Below, in pieces: positions 33,321-41,200 of a stretch of 64,000 nucleotides of DNA. This stretch comes from DATBLE01 sp963791425 (lineage in GTDB: Bacteria; Actinomycetota; Thermoleophilia; Gaiellales; Gaiellaceae), in the NCBI GenBank assembly GCA_963791425.1, contig CAWBSE010000004.1, positions 1 to 64,000 on the forward strand. The letters run 5' to 3'. The translations under genes and the position numbers were made by a program. How positions within the stretch are numbered: position 1 is the first letter of the stretch; each line of letters starts with the position of its first letter. The notes under the pieces are model-generated. The model worked only from the letters and a program-made list of their open reading frames with translations. It was not told the DNA's origin and searched no databases.

Positions 33321-34181
33321 CTACCGCCGCGGCCGCTGCTTGACGACCTTCTTCGGAGGCGGCATGAACTTCCCGACCGCGTTCGTCGCTGCCGGCACGA
33401 CGTGGACAGACTTCATCCTGATCCGCTCATCCTGGGAGAAGAGCGTCAGCGGCATGACGTACGCGGGCTGGAGCACACGCTGCGCATCCTGGTAGCCGAG
33501 CTCGAAGTAACCGAACCGCATCCCCTGCACCTCGATCCGGCCGGCCTCGTGCGCCTTCCAGTAGCGCAGCAGATCCTCCTCTGCGACCTGCGGGTCCTTC
33601 AGCTCCTTGACCTGGGCCTGGACGCCCGCGATCGGCCGCCAGATCCGGTCGAAGCCGGTCAACTCACCCTTGTGGTCGAGGTAGACGATTAGCTTCCCTC
33701 CCGGGCCGTCGACGGGCACACCGTCGACCGTTCGCCGGAACGCGACGCCGACGTCGATCACTCGCTCGTGGCCTCGCTTGGTTTCGGCATTGGCGTCACC
33801 GACCGTGAGGCGGCTCACCTTCAGGAGCTCGCACTCGCTTGGACGTGCGAGCCTGTGCTCGTCGATCATCGCCAGCGCCCGCTTCGCCGCAGTCGCGTCG
33901 CTCATCTTCAAGTTGGACTTCCCGTCGTCGATCTGCCAGCGGGTCTCGTCCTGGTAGCGGATCGCGCCCGACGCCTTGTAGAGCGTGAGGACGTGCTGGC
34001 CCGCGGTGTACGTGAGCTTGGTCGCGTCCTGAGCCTGAGTCGCCTCCTTCGAGTCGACCCCGAACTTCGTCGCGAAGTCACGGAGTGCCTTCGCCGACGC
34101 GCTGGGGGCTGCGAGGGCATGGATCTGAGTCTTCACCTTCGGTGCGGCGTCGAGCCGCTCGAGGAACCTCACCTCTGCCAT
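33321..34181 (-). CDS. PepSY-like hypothetical protein of the leftward cluster
   Basis: 286 residues, ATG 34181 with GAGGAGGGTGAG upstream. The middle part FRRTVDGVPVDGPGGKLIVY then LDHKGELTGFDRIWRPI resembles PepSY/YpeB-type domains, which inhibit or chaperone proteases. C-terminal LQPAYVMPLTLFSQDERIRM precedes a basic tail KKVVKQRPRR. No signal peptide is visible. Eleven bp downstream of the caspase-like gene, so co-translated; a protease-regulator role is a guess from that neighbour. Confidence 0.6.
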   Translation of the reverse strand: MAEVRFLERLDAAPKVKTQIHALAAPSASAKALRDFATKFGVDSKEATQAQDATKLTYTAGQHVLTLYKASGAIRYQDETRWQIDDGKSNLKMSDATAAKRALAMIDEHRLARPSECELLKVSRLTVGDANAETKRGHERVIDVGVAFRRTVDGVPVDGPGGKLIVYLDHKGELTGFDRIWRPIAGVQAQVKELKDPQVAEEDLLRYWKAHEAGRIEVQGMRFGYFELGYQDAQRVLQPAYVMPLTLFSQDERIRMKSVHVVPAATNAVGKFMPPPKKVVKQRPRR

Positions 34182-34191
34182 CTCACCCTCC

Positions 34192-34905
34192 TCATGTCCG
34201 GTACTTCCATGCCAGCCAGTTCGTGGCCGTGACCGGCCAGCCGATGAAGTTCACGCACTCGAGTTCGCGGCGGGCGATCGCCTCGCCCTGGGTCGCGCCT
34301 GCGGCGATCGCGATCGGGTTGTCGTCGAGCCACCACGAATAGGCCCGATCGAGCCAGGAGTTGGAGAGGACCTTTCCGCCGCCGGCGTCGTCACCGAAGT
34401 CGCTGCCGAGGCTGGCGTTCCACCAGCTGTCGTGACCGTCCATGATGAACCCGAACACCATGTGCAGTCCCCGCATCGGCGGGATCCACACCGCACAGAT
34501 ATGGCTCACGCTGGTGTTCAGAACCGCCTGGCAGCAGTCGAGGACCAGCCACTTCATCATCCTCGAGCCGAGCTTCCAGGTGTCGGACGAGCCGAGGCAG
34601 TGAGTGTGCGAGACGGCGAATGCGATGTGCATGATGTTCGACCAGTTGCCGCCGTGATCCGAGTAGTAGAAAAAGTCGACGTCCTCGCTCCAGTGCAGCG
34701 CGTCGCCGCCGAAATCTGGATGACGAATATCCGTCTCCCAGGCGTTGTCATTGCCCCAATGGAAAATCTTGAGATGGCCATGGCTCCCCATATGGTTGTA
34801 GAAGCCCTCGGCGTGATCATCCCGATAATCGAGGTTGTTCTGATTGCAGGGTCCCGGGTGGAATGAATTGATCCATTCCACGCCGACGCAAACGGGAACA
34901 GTCAT
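34192..34905 (-). CDS. Caspase-fold-like protein (DUF6345-like)
   Basis: 237 residues, ATG 34905 with AAAGGAGG six bases upstream. VEWINSFHPGP and DDHAEGFYNHMG open the protein. His84 in FFYYSDHGGNW and Cys125 in KWLVLDCCQAVL fall where clan CD peptidases (caspases, gingipains) keep their catalytic His-Gly and D-x-C-Q-A. Between and after lie SNIMHIAFAVSHTHCLGSSD and GLHMVFGFIMDGHDSW. I recall this signature in the DUF6345 family; peptidase activity is inference. First gene of the leftward run, reading out of the heptamer-array promoter region. Confidence 0.65.
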   Translation of the reverse strand: MTVPVCVGVEWINSFHPGPCNQNNLDYRDDHAEGFYNHMGSHGHLKIFHWGNDNAWETDIRHPDFGGDALHWSEDVDFFYYSDHGGNWSNIMHIAFAVSHTHCLGSSDTWKLGSRMMKWLVLDCCQAVLNTSVSHICAVWIPPMRGLHMVFGFIMDGHDSWWNASLGSDFGDDAGGGKVLSNSWLDRAYSWWLDDNPIAIAAGATQGEAIARRELECVNFIGWPVTATNWLAWKYRT

Positions 34906-34967
34906 GATCCTCCTTTCCGATTCGCGATCTGTCGTGCTTTTCGCGCTCGGATTCAGCGCTGGGCGAG

Positions 34968-35072
34968 CCGTCACCCTACGACTCCGCCGTCACAGGTTCG
35001 TCACCGCACCGTCACCAACTGAGCCGAGAGGCTTGACGCTGCGGTGACGGTGGCCGTGACGGGCGGGTGACG
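34968..35072. promoter_or_regulatory. Divergent GGTGACG heptamer arrays (SARP-type operator)
   Basis: Left array (minus strand): GGTGACG ending at 35010, GGTGACG at 34999 and TGTGACG at 34988, starts exactly 11 bp apart, plus one more 19 bp on. Right array (plus strand): GGTGACG at 35043, CGTGACG at 35055 and GGTGACG at 35066, 12 and 11 bp apart, followed closely by CGATAGGAAG as a possible -10. Direct heptamer repeats at 11-bp spacing before a -10 are how SARP/BTAD activators bind. It lies in the only divergent gap (34906-35131) of the 30-38 kb locus. Confidence 0.65.
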
Positions 35073-35131
35073 CGCCGATAGGAAGATGACCGCTCGACCA
35101 GGGGGTCGGCAATCACGTCGAGAGGTGACAA

Positions 35132-35464
35132 TTGAGCTGTTGCGGGCAGAAGCGGGCGGCTCTCCGGACGCGCTCACGCGTGTCCGCGCCGCTTGCGGAA
35201 GGGCTTCCGGCAGCGCCTCAGGATCTGGATCCCGAGACTGGGCCCGGCCCCCTGGTGGAGTATCGGGGCGACCGTCCCGTCCTCATTCGAGGCGGGAGTG
35301 GGCGTCTCTACACCTTCTCACCCGGTCGTCGCGCGAGGGGCATGCCCGCGTCTGACGCCGAGCAACTGCTGCGGAACCCGCTCTTCCGGCTGGAGGAAAG
35401 GAGATCCAATGGCACGCCCCAGGAAAGAACCTGGCACCAAGGTGGCGGCGCGTCCTCGGTCTGA
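35132..35464 (+). CDS. Small protein with MSCCGQKR start
   Basis: 110 residues, TTG start at 35132 behind GAGAGGTGA. CCGQKRAALR, then LVEYRGDRPVLIRGGSGRLY and MPASDAEQLLRNPLFRLEE. This resembles small proteins from phage-like or structural loci that start CCGQKR and contain a VRG..GR.Y.F strand region. The family name is not known to me. Its 3' end overlaps the next gene by 56 bp. Confidence 0.55.
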   Translation: MSCCGQKRAALRTRSRVSAPLAEGLPAAPQDLDPETGPGPLVEYRGDRPVLIRGGSGRLYTFSPGRRARGMPASDAEQLLRNPLFRLEERRSNGTPQERTWHQGGGASSV

Positions 35465-37508
35465 CTTCGAGGACCAGCCCGACCGCCGGAAAGTGACCGC
35501 GCGGCAAGCCGCGTATCTCGAGGAACTGAGCGGCGTCTCAGCGGACAAGCTCGTCGCTAAGCCGATCGGGCAGCTCGAGGAGCTGCTCCGCTGGAAGATC
35601 GATCCAGAACTGCTGTTCTTCCGGAGGGTCTGCGGCCGGGTCGTGCGGGTCGAGCCGGGAACGGGGGTCATCCAAGGAGTCCCGAACGCGACCGTGCACG
35701 TCGAGGACACCGACTGCTCGTTCCTCGGCTTCTTCCCGGTCGAAGGACCTTTCTGGTGGTGGTGGTGGTTCTGGCCGATCTTCTGCCACCGCGAGGAGAT
35801 CGCCACCACGATGACCGACGAGTGCGGCCGCTTCTGCGTCTGGATACCGCGCTGGGACATCGATCGCATCCTGCGCTTCCGCCTCGAGCGGGTCTGCTAC
35901 CCGGACTTCGTCAAGCCGAGCCTTGCCGACTTCCTCAAGGAGATCGGGCCAGGCCCGGTCGAGCAGCCGCCGATCAAGGTCAACCCGAACCCGCCCGATC
36001 CGGCGCCGTTCGTCCTGCCCGAGCGCGAGGTGCTCGAGCAAGCGGGCGCGCTGCTCGGCCGCGGATCGCTCGACCGGCTTATCCAGTTCGGCGAGCGTCG
36101 TGCGTTCGGCGAGCAGACCGCGGAGCTTCAAGCGCTCCTCGACGAGCCGGCATTCCTCGAGGACTTCCACCCACCACTGACGGACGAGGCGCTGGAGCGG
36201 GTCGAGGAGGTCAGCCTCCCCGAGGCGGCGCACGAGGAGAAGGGCCGGAGAGCTGCGAAGTTCGAGCTTGCCGAGTTGAGCCCGGCGAAGGCGATCGGCC
36301 CGTTCCTGCGCTGCCGCAACGTGATCGTCGCGGAATGGGAATACATCGTCGACGTCCCCGACATCACGTTCCGCGTCACCCAGGACGTCGACCTCGATGG
36401 CGACGAAGAGACCATCTATTCGGAGGGCTTCTTCGACGTTCGCTGGAACGCGGGGACGATTCCCCCTGTCACCCTCAAGGCCTCGCCGATCGCCCGCCCG
36501 TCGCCGTTCTGTGACGGACCGACGATCCCGTGCGGGAACAAGCCGGCCATCGTCACGGTTGGGCTGATGCCGCTGGCGTCAACGCATCACGACAACGCGA
36601 GCGGCTCCGCGACGCGCGTCAACCGGCCGAAGCCCGGCGGCCTGTTCAGCAGTCCACCGACGCCGGGGACGGGCCCGGAATCCGCGCAGTCGCCGTACGC
36701 CGGAACTCTCCAGCTCCATGGGTGCCACCGCATCGGCGGCGCCAAGTTCTACCGCCTGCTCTACAGGTACGAGGGGGGGCCGGAGCTTCCGTTCCTCGGG
36801 CTCGACTTCTATCCGCCGAGGCTGACCGGCCCGCCCTGGTGGACGCATGCCGTACCCGACTCCCAGGGGTGGTACGAGGTGCTCAACCCAGAGAGCGACT
36901 ACGTCTTCCCGCACTGGTTGATCGACTGGCGGACGTGGAACGGGAGCTTCCCGAACGGCAACTACGCCGTCCGTCTCCAACTGGCCGACGCCGGGAAGAC
37001 GCCCCTCGCACCGCCGGCCGAGTTCAGCGACCCGGTGACAATCAGGATCGACAACCGCTCGCCGAGTGCAAACTTCGACCAGGTGCGCTGGCGGGTTACA
37101 GGTGGGCCTTGGGTGGAGACCTTCACCTGGCCGTTCGCCTGCATCGTCATCCACCGCCCGAAGAACAAGGACATCGAGATCGAGGTCACCTGGTCCGCGT
37201 GGGCCGCTCAGTTCCGAAGCGCGTTCGTCGGGGCGAGCGGCTGTGGCGCGGGCGCTCCTGCCCTGGCGAGCAGCATCTCCTCGGCCGAGCACTGGCACCA
37301 GAACATCGGTGACAACTTCGTGTCCCGGTCGACGCTCTGGAGCCTGCCGCACACCCTGCCGCAGGGCTCGTACGGCTTCAGCATCCACTCGTCGAGCCGT
37401 GCGTTCAACCCGGCCGGAGACGGCGGCGGCCCGGGGACGAACTGGAAGGCCGACTACGACTACCTGTACGTCGTTCCGAGCATCGGTGTCGCAGTGATCG
37501 ACAGCTGA
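35409..37508 (+). CDS. Large Trp-rich protein with carboxypeptidase-regulatory-like domain
   Basis: 699 residues, ATG 35409 with GGAAAGGAG. A charged N-terminus is followed by a CarboxypepD_reg-like beta-sandwich at about 75-170: VCGRVVRVEPGTGVIQGVPN, ATVHVEDTDC, MTDECGRFCVWIPRWDI. It is interrupted by the hydrophobic aromatic loop FWWWWWFWPIF. The middle is Pro/acidic; a second Cys-rich beta region has FRVTQDVDLDGDEETIYSE; the C-terminal third has immunoglobulin-like strands. No signal peptide is evident. Similar proteins with this aromatic loop occur in diverse bacteria, without assigned role. Structural, adhesive or membrane-interacting functions are possible. Confidence 0.7.
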   Translation: MARPRKEPGTKVAARPRSDFEDQPDRRKVTARQAAYLEELSGVSADKLVAKPIGQLEELLRWKIDPELLFFRRVCGRVVRVEPGTGVIQGVPNATVHVEDTDCSFLGFFPVEGPFWWWWWFWPIFCHREEIATTMTDECGRFCVWIPRWDIDRILRFRLERVCYPDFVKPSLADFLKEIGPGPVEQPPIKVNPNPPDPAPFVLPEREVLEQAGALLGRGSLDRLIQFGERRAFGEQTAELQALLDEPAFLEDFHPPLTDEALERVEEVSLPEAAHEEKGRRAAKFELAELSPAKAIGPFLRCRNVIVAEWEYIVDVPDITFRVTQDVDLDGDEETIYSEGFFDVRWNAGTIPPVTLKASPIARPSPFCDGPTIPCGNKPAIVTVGLMPLASTHHDNASGSATRVNRPKPGGLFSSPPTPGTGPESAQSPYAGTLQLHGCHRIGGAKFYRLLYRYEGGPELPFLGLDFYPPRLTGPPWWTHAVPDSQGWYEVLNPESDYVFPHWLIDWRTWNGSFPNGNYAVRLQLADAGKTPLAPPAEFSDPVTIRIDNRSPSANFDQVRWRVTGGPWVETFTWPFACIVIHRPKNKDIEIEVTWSAWAAQFRSAFVGASGCGAGAPALASSISSAEHWHQNIGDNFVSRSTLWSLPHTLPQGSYGFSIHSSSRAFNPAGDGGGPGTNWKADYDYLYVVPSIGVAVIDS

Positions 37509-37520
37509 TCGGACAAGGCG

Positions 37521-37550
37521 GGCGGGGGGCTGCGCTCACGGCCCCCCGCC
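37521..37550 (+). terminator. Strong hairpin after the Trp-rich gene
   Basis: GGCGGGGGGC and GCCCCCCGCC form a perfect 10-bp stem with a 10-base loop, 12 bp beyond the stop. No T-run follows. Confidence 0.65.
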
Positions 37551-37613
37551 GTCCTCATCTGAAATCACTCGAAAGGGGGACTTGTGCAGATCGTTCCGTC
37601 CGTAGTATCGGGC

Positions 37614-38371
37614 GTGGACATCAGCGAGAGCCGTGCGGCCGCCCCAAGGGGGGGATTGGAACGAACCGAACGACACTGAAGCTGCTCGGTGGGTTCGATC
37701 TGCTGTGCGCGGGCAAGTCGGTGGCGCTGCCATTGAGCGCGCAGCGCTTGATGGCCTTCGTGGCGTTGCACGAACGGCCTCTGCTCCGGCCGTACGTCGC
37801 CGGCTCGCTCTGGCTCGACTCGTCGGAGGAGCGCGCGTACGCGAATCTCCGATCGGCCCTGTGGCGGCTGCATCGGTCTGGCAATCGCGTGATGGACTGT
37901 TCCGGTCAGCGTCTGGCTCTCGACTCATGCGTGGTCGTCGACCTCCGAGAGTCGGAGACGCTTGCCCAGCGCATCCTCGGCGGATCGGCAGACGAGGATC
38001 TCGACGTCGACCTGGTCGCCCTGGGCGGCGATCTCCTGCCGGGCTGGTACGACGACTGGATTGTCTTCGAGCGTGAGCGCTACCGGCACCTCCGGCTGCG
38101 GGCACTCGACACCCTGTGCGAGCGGCTGACCGAGGCGGGCCGCCTCGACGCAGCGCTGGAGGCGGGACTCGCCTCGGTCGCGGGCGAACCCCTCCGCGAG
38201 AGCAGCCATCGTGCAGTCGTTCGCGCCCATCTGGCGGACGGGAACGTCGCCGAGGCGGTCCGTCAGTACCGCCTCTGCCAGCGGCTCCTGAACGACCACC
38301 TCGGGCTCGAACCGTCCGATCAGATGGACGGACTCCTGCACAGCGTTCACGCTCTCGCGACGGCCGGGTGA
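37614..38371 (+). pseudogene. BTAD/SARP-like transcriptional activator with a frameshift at a G7 tract
   Basis: TAGTAT at 37603 followed by GTG 37614 suggests a leaderless start, VDISESRAAAPRGG. In this frame translation stops soon. The DNA-binding part, TLKLLGGFDLLCAGKSVALP then LSAQRLMAFVALHERPLLR, is in another frame entered after GGGGGGG at about 37649-37655. One additional G would restore a continuous protein of about 252 residues. The rest is a full BTAD domain: YANLRSALWRLHRSGNRVMD, LVALGGDLLPGWYDDWIVFE, VAEAVRQYRLCQRLLNDHLG. Its position beside heptamer arrays makes it the candidate activator of the locus. The G tract may be an error or a phase switch. Confidence 0.7.
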
Positions 38372-38401
38372 CGCTCGCCGAGCAGCATCCGCGGTTGAGA
38401 G

Positions 38402-38590
38402 GTGGCTGCAGAGGAGCGGACAGCCGTGCTCGTCGCCCGGGCGTGGATCGAGGGAGAGCAGTTTCGCGCGCGGATCACGTACACGCGGGATATCGGGTCG
38501 GTGGGCACGGTCGAGACCGCCGCCGGCTCGCCGGAGGAGGTCGTCCGAGCGGTTGAGAGCTGGTTACGCAGCGTCGTCGGCGCGAAGTGA
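38402..38590 (+). CDS. Small hypothetical protein
   Basis: 62 residues, GTG start at 38402. RTAVLVARAWIEGEQFRARI, then TVETAAGSPEEVVRAVESWL. An alpha/beta mini-domain; no named family. Overlaps the start of the DUF1360-like gene. Confidence 0.55.
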   Translation: MAAEERTAVLVARAWIEGEQFRARITYTRDIGSVGTVETAAGSPEEVVRAVESWLRSVVGAK

Positions 38591-38900
38591 TCTCGGGTTT
38601 GCCGCCCGGTTCGCGCTCGGGTCCCTGGCCACCTGGCGGCTGACCCACCTGCTCGCCGAGGAGGACGGCCCGGCGGATCTCGTCCTGAAGGCGCGTGCGA
38701 AGCTCGGACGAAGCCGGGCCGGCGAGTTGATGGACTGCGTCTACTGTCTGAGCATCTGGATCGCAGCGCCGATCAGCCTCGGGGTGACGCGCCGTCAATC
38801 GGAACTACCGTTCACCTGGCTCGGGCTTTCCGCTGCCACCTGCCTGATCGAGAGGCTCACGAACAGCCCAATCCCGAGTGCTCCGGGTCGGGAAGGTTGA
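38553..38900 (+). CDS. DUF1360-like membrane protein
   Basis: 115 residues from TTG 38553 (start uncertain because of a 38-bp overlap). ARFALGSLATWRLTHLLAEE, then GELMDCVYCLSIWIAAPISL and FTWLGLSAATCLIERL. The TWRLTHL, CxYC and LSIW motifs are those of DUF1360, small membrane proteins found with spore and phage-related loci. Function unknown. Confidence 0.7.
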   Translation: MRAGYAASSARSDLGFAARFALGSLATWRLTHLLAEEDGPADLVLKARAKLGRSRAGELMDCVYCLSIWIAAPISLGVTRRQSELPFTWLGLSAATCLIERLTNSPIPSAPGREG

Positions 38901-39137
38901 GAGCGATATTTGGGATGGCTGGGGTTCGAAGGCGGTCGACCATGGCCGTGCTCAACGACATCCGAACTAGCTCCCTGATCGAGGTCCCGGTCGCTGAGCT
39001 CCTGTCGCTTCGCGACCCTCGCTCGTAACCGCCGAAGCTGGCCGTCCGCTGCTCTGTGCGGCTACTTCGAGATCGGGAGGCTAACCGGGCGTGGCTCGAT
39101 GCACCGGCACACACACTGTGTCGCCCTCGAAGACGTC

Positions 39138-39851
39138 CTACCAAGGCAGCGCGGGCTCGCCGGCTGTCCATCCGCCGTCGACGGGCAGCACCACGCCGGT
39201 TATGGCGCTGGCCTGGGGGCTCGCGAGGAAGACGATTGCGCCGGCGATCTCATCCGGTTTCAGGAGGCGGCCGAGTGGTATCCGGCGAGTGGCTGCAAGG
39301 ACGAACCTCTCGTTCTCAAAGAACGCGGCCGTCATCGGAGTTACGGTGAACCCGGGTGCCACCGCATTCACTCGTACTCCGTACTCGGCCCAGTCGATCG
39401 CGAGTGAACGCGTGAGCGCCGCGACGGCGCCCTTGCTGGCCGTGTAGGCGGCTTGTGACGGAAGCGATACGAGCGCAGCCTGGGATGCGACGTTGACGAC
39501 CGCTCCACCACGCTCGCGCAGCAATGGCCCGAATGCCTGGCAAGTCTGAAGGGTGCCGAGCACGTTGATTTCGAAGTTCCGTCTGAAGTCCTCGACCGAG
39601 AGCTCGTCGACCGGCTTGTTCTCCGTCAGGACGCCCGCGGCGTTGATCAGCACGTCGAGACGATCCAGGCGAGTCGCAAGCGAGTCGAGCGCGGCCCGGT
39701 CGGTGACATCCACGGGCGGGTCAGCCGCGAGATCGACGACATGAACGGTCACCCCCGCATGCTGCAGTAGCCGGACGGATGCCTCGCCGATGCCGGAAGC
39801 TCCACCCGTGACGACGGCGACGGCGCCATCGAGACCGTCCACGCCGGCCAC
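39138..39851 (-). CDS. Short-chain dehydrogenase/reductase (classical)
   Basis: 237 residues, GTG 39851. All classical SDR motifs are present: VVTGGASGIGEASVRLL (cofactor Gly motif), VINAAG as VLINAAGVL, catalytic Ser in NVASQAALVS, and YTASK with Tyr and Lys. The C-terminus VVLPVDGGWTAGEPALPW is usual. The acidic residue in VVDLAADP suggests NAD preference. Substrate unknown. Divergent from the NTF2-like gene next door. Confidence 0.9.
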   Translation of the reverse strand: MAGVDGLDGAVAVVTGGASGIGEASVRLLQHAGVTVHVVDLAADPPVDVTDRAALDSLATRLDRLDVLINAAGVLTENKPVDELSVEDFRRNFEINVLGTLQTCQAFGPLLRERGGAVVNVASQAALVSLPSQAAYTASKGAVAALTRSLAIDWAEYGVRVNAVAPGFTVTPMTAAFFENERFVLAATRRIPLGRLLKPDEIAGAIVFLASPQASAITGVVLPVDGGWTAGEPALPW

Positions 39852-39919
39852 CCTATACGTTGGCCCTCGAGTGTGTTCCAATCCCCGACATCAGCAGCAC
39901 CCGAGAAAGGAGAGAAGTG

Positions 39920-40315
39920 ATGGCAACCGCAATCACCGAGCCCGAGCGCGAACAGCTAGCGACCATCCCCGCCTCGTACTTCCGCGCGGTCGACGCCTAC
40001 GACCTGCCGGCAGTCCTGGCTCACTTCACGGAGGACGCGACCCTGACGGTGCAAAGTGCCCGCGTCACCTTCTCAGGGCATGAGGAGATCGGGCGGATGT
40101 TCACCGACTTCTTCAACGACTGGGATTCGATGGTTCACGAGATCACGAACATCGTCGTCGATCCGATCGGCTCGAAGGTGTCGACCGAGCAGGTTGTGGA
40201 TCTTCACCGGAACGGGACGACGAAGATGCACAACTGCAACTTCTTTGACGTCGGCTCCGACGGCAGGTTCACCCGGGTGATCATCTGGATGGACGGCACA
40301 AACCCGCTCAACTGA
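39920..40315 (+). CDS. SnoaL-like NTF2-fold protein
   Basis: 131 residues, ATG 39920 with AAAGGAGAG. SYFRAVDAYDLPAVLAHFTE, VTFSGHEEIGRMFTDFF, EQVVDLHRNGTTKMHNCNFF and FTRVIIWMDGTNPLN are SnoaL-like. A small-molecule isomerase or binder. Shares the divergent promoter gap with the SDR, so the two may act on one pathway. Confidence 0.8.
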   Translation: MATAITEPEREQLATIPASYFRAVDAYDLPAVLAHFTEDATLTVQSARVTFSGHEEIGRMFTDFFNDWDSMVHEITNIVVDPIGSKVSTEQVVDLHRNGTTKMHNCNFFDVGSDGRFTRVIIWMDGTNPLN

Positions 40316-40429
40316 GTCTCGACGCGGACCAAGTGCGTTTGAGTTGATTGTTCTAGGCGCAGCAGCCTGACACCGGCGCCCTCAACGAGCGCGGTGACCT
40401 CCTGGTCATCAATTCGACGCGGCGCGCGA

Positions 40430-40600
40430 AGCCATCGGCGAGACGATCGCCAATCGGCCTGGGACCGAGTCGCCGATTCGGCCTTGCATGCGCCGGCGCT
40501 GAGCTTCGAAGGCGTCGAGTTCTATCCGGACACGCCCGACAAGGCTGCGGTGCTGTGCGCTCGGTGCCGGAGGACATCCACGCAGCCGGCGGCGCGGGAG
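40430..40600 (+). pseudogene. Remnant of a Fic/Doc-family toxin
   Basis: One plus frame reads ADSALHAPALSFEGVEFYPD then TPDKAAVLCARC. This matches the Doc segment before the HPFxxGNKR active site (LxSALxxP...G.ELYP...KAAxL). The catalytic motif is lost in a degenerate tail. Part of the gap 40316-40678, which also has a GACCTCCTGGT element at 40396. Confidence 0.45.
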
Positions 40601-40678
40601 AGACAGACTTGCGCATGCACCAGTCGCGGGTACCTGTCAGGGTGGGTCGCTCGTAGCCACCAACAGAGGGAGCAGTCA

Positions 40679-40939
40679 ATGGCTGTACTCATTCGGCACT
40701 ACGCAGCGGGAATGACCCCGGCGCAGTACGACGAGATCTCACCTGCGCTCGTGGAGAAACTGAAGACCCAGCCGGGCTTCCTGATGCACGTCGCCTTCAC
40801 GGACAACGGGCGGTTCACCGTCTCGGAGATCTGGGAGAGCCAGGAGCAGCACGACCGCTGGTTCGAGGAGAACGTCAGGCCGAACGTGCCGGACGTCGAT
40901 CAGGAGGTCGTCGAGCTCCACGCCGTCCACACGCCCTGA
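40679..40939 (+). CDS. Small dimeric alpha+beta (ABM-like) protein
   Basis: 86 residues, ATG 40679 behind AGAGGGAGCAGTCA. AVLIRHYAAGMTPAQYDEIS, FLMHVAFTDNGRFTVSEIWE, then QEQHDRWFEENVRPNVPDV. This is the ferredoxin-like antibiotic monooxygenase/EthD-type half-barrel. A homologue is at 52210. No cofactor residues seen. Confidence 0.75.
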   Translation: MAVLIRHYAAGMTPAQYDEISPALVEKLKTQPGFLMHVAFTDNGRFTVSEIWESQEQHDRWFEENVRPNVPDVDQEVVELHAVHTP

Positions 40940-40992
40940 GGCTGCGAGCCGCAACGGCGAACAAGCCACACTGAGCACCGTTTCCATCGGGA

Positions 40993-41020
40993 GCGGGCGG
41001 TTCCGTCATGAGCCGCCCGC
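40993..41020 (+). terminator. GC hairpin downstream of the ABM-like gene
   Basis: GCGGGCGG and CCGCCCGC form an 8-bp stem with a 12-base loop, 54 bp after the stop. The remaining gap to 41200 shows nothing recognisable. Confidence 0.45.
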
Positions 41021-41200
41021 CCTGCGGGCCGTCACCACTACAGCCCAAACGAGGCGCGAGGGCGCCTCGGCAGGAGCAGCAGGTGGCGTGATGAGGTCCG
41101 TCCGCACAGTGGGGTGCGCTCCCCGCCGACCTGCGTCTACGTCGCCGACATCGACGCACTTGTCAGGCGCGCATGACCAGACCTCCGTGACAATGGGCGT

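Noticed and set aside
38942..39028. A 28-codon frame beginning AVLNDIRTSSLIEVPVAE
   Set aside because: No ribosome site or homologue known; too short to support alone.
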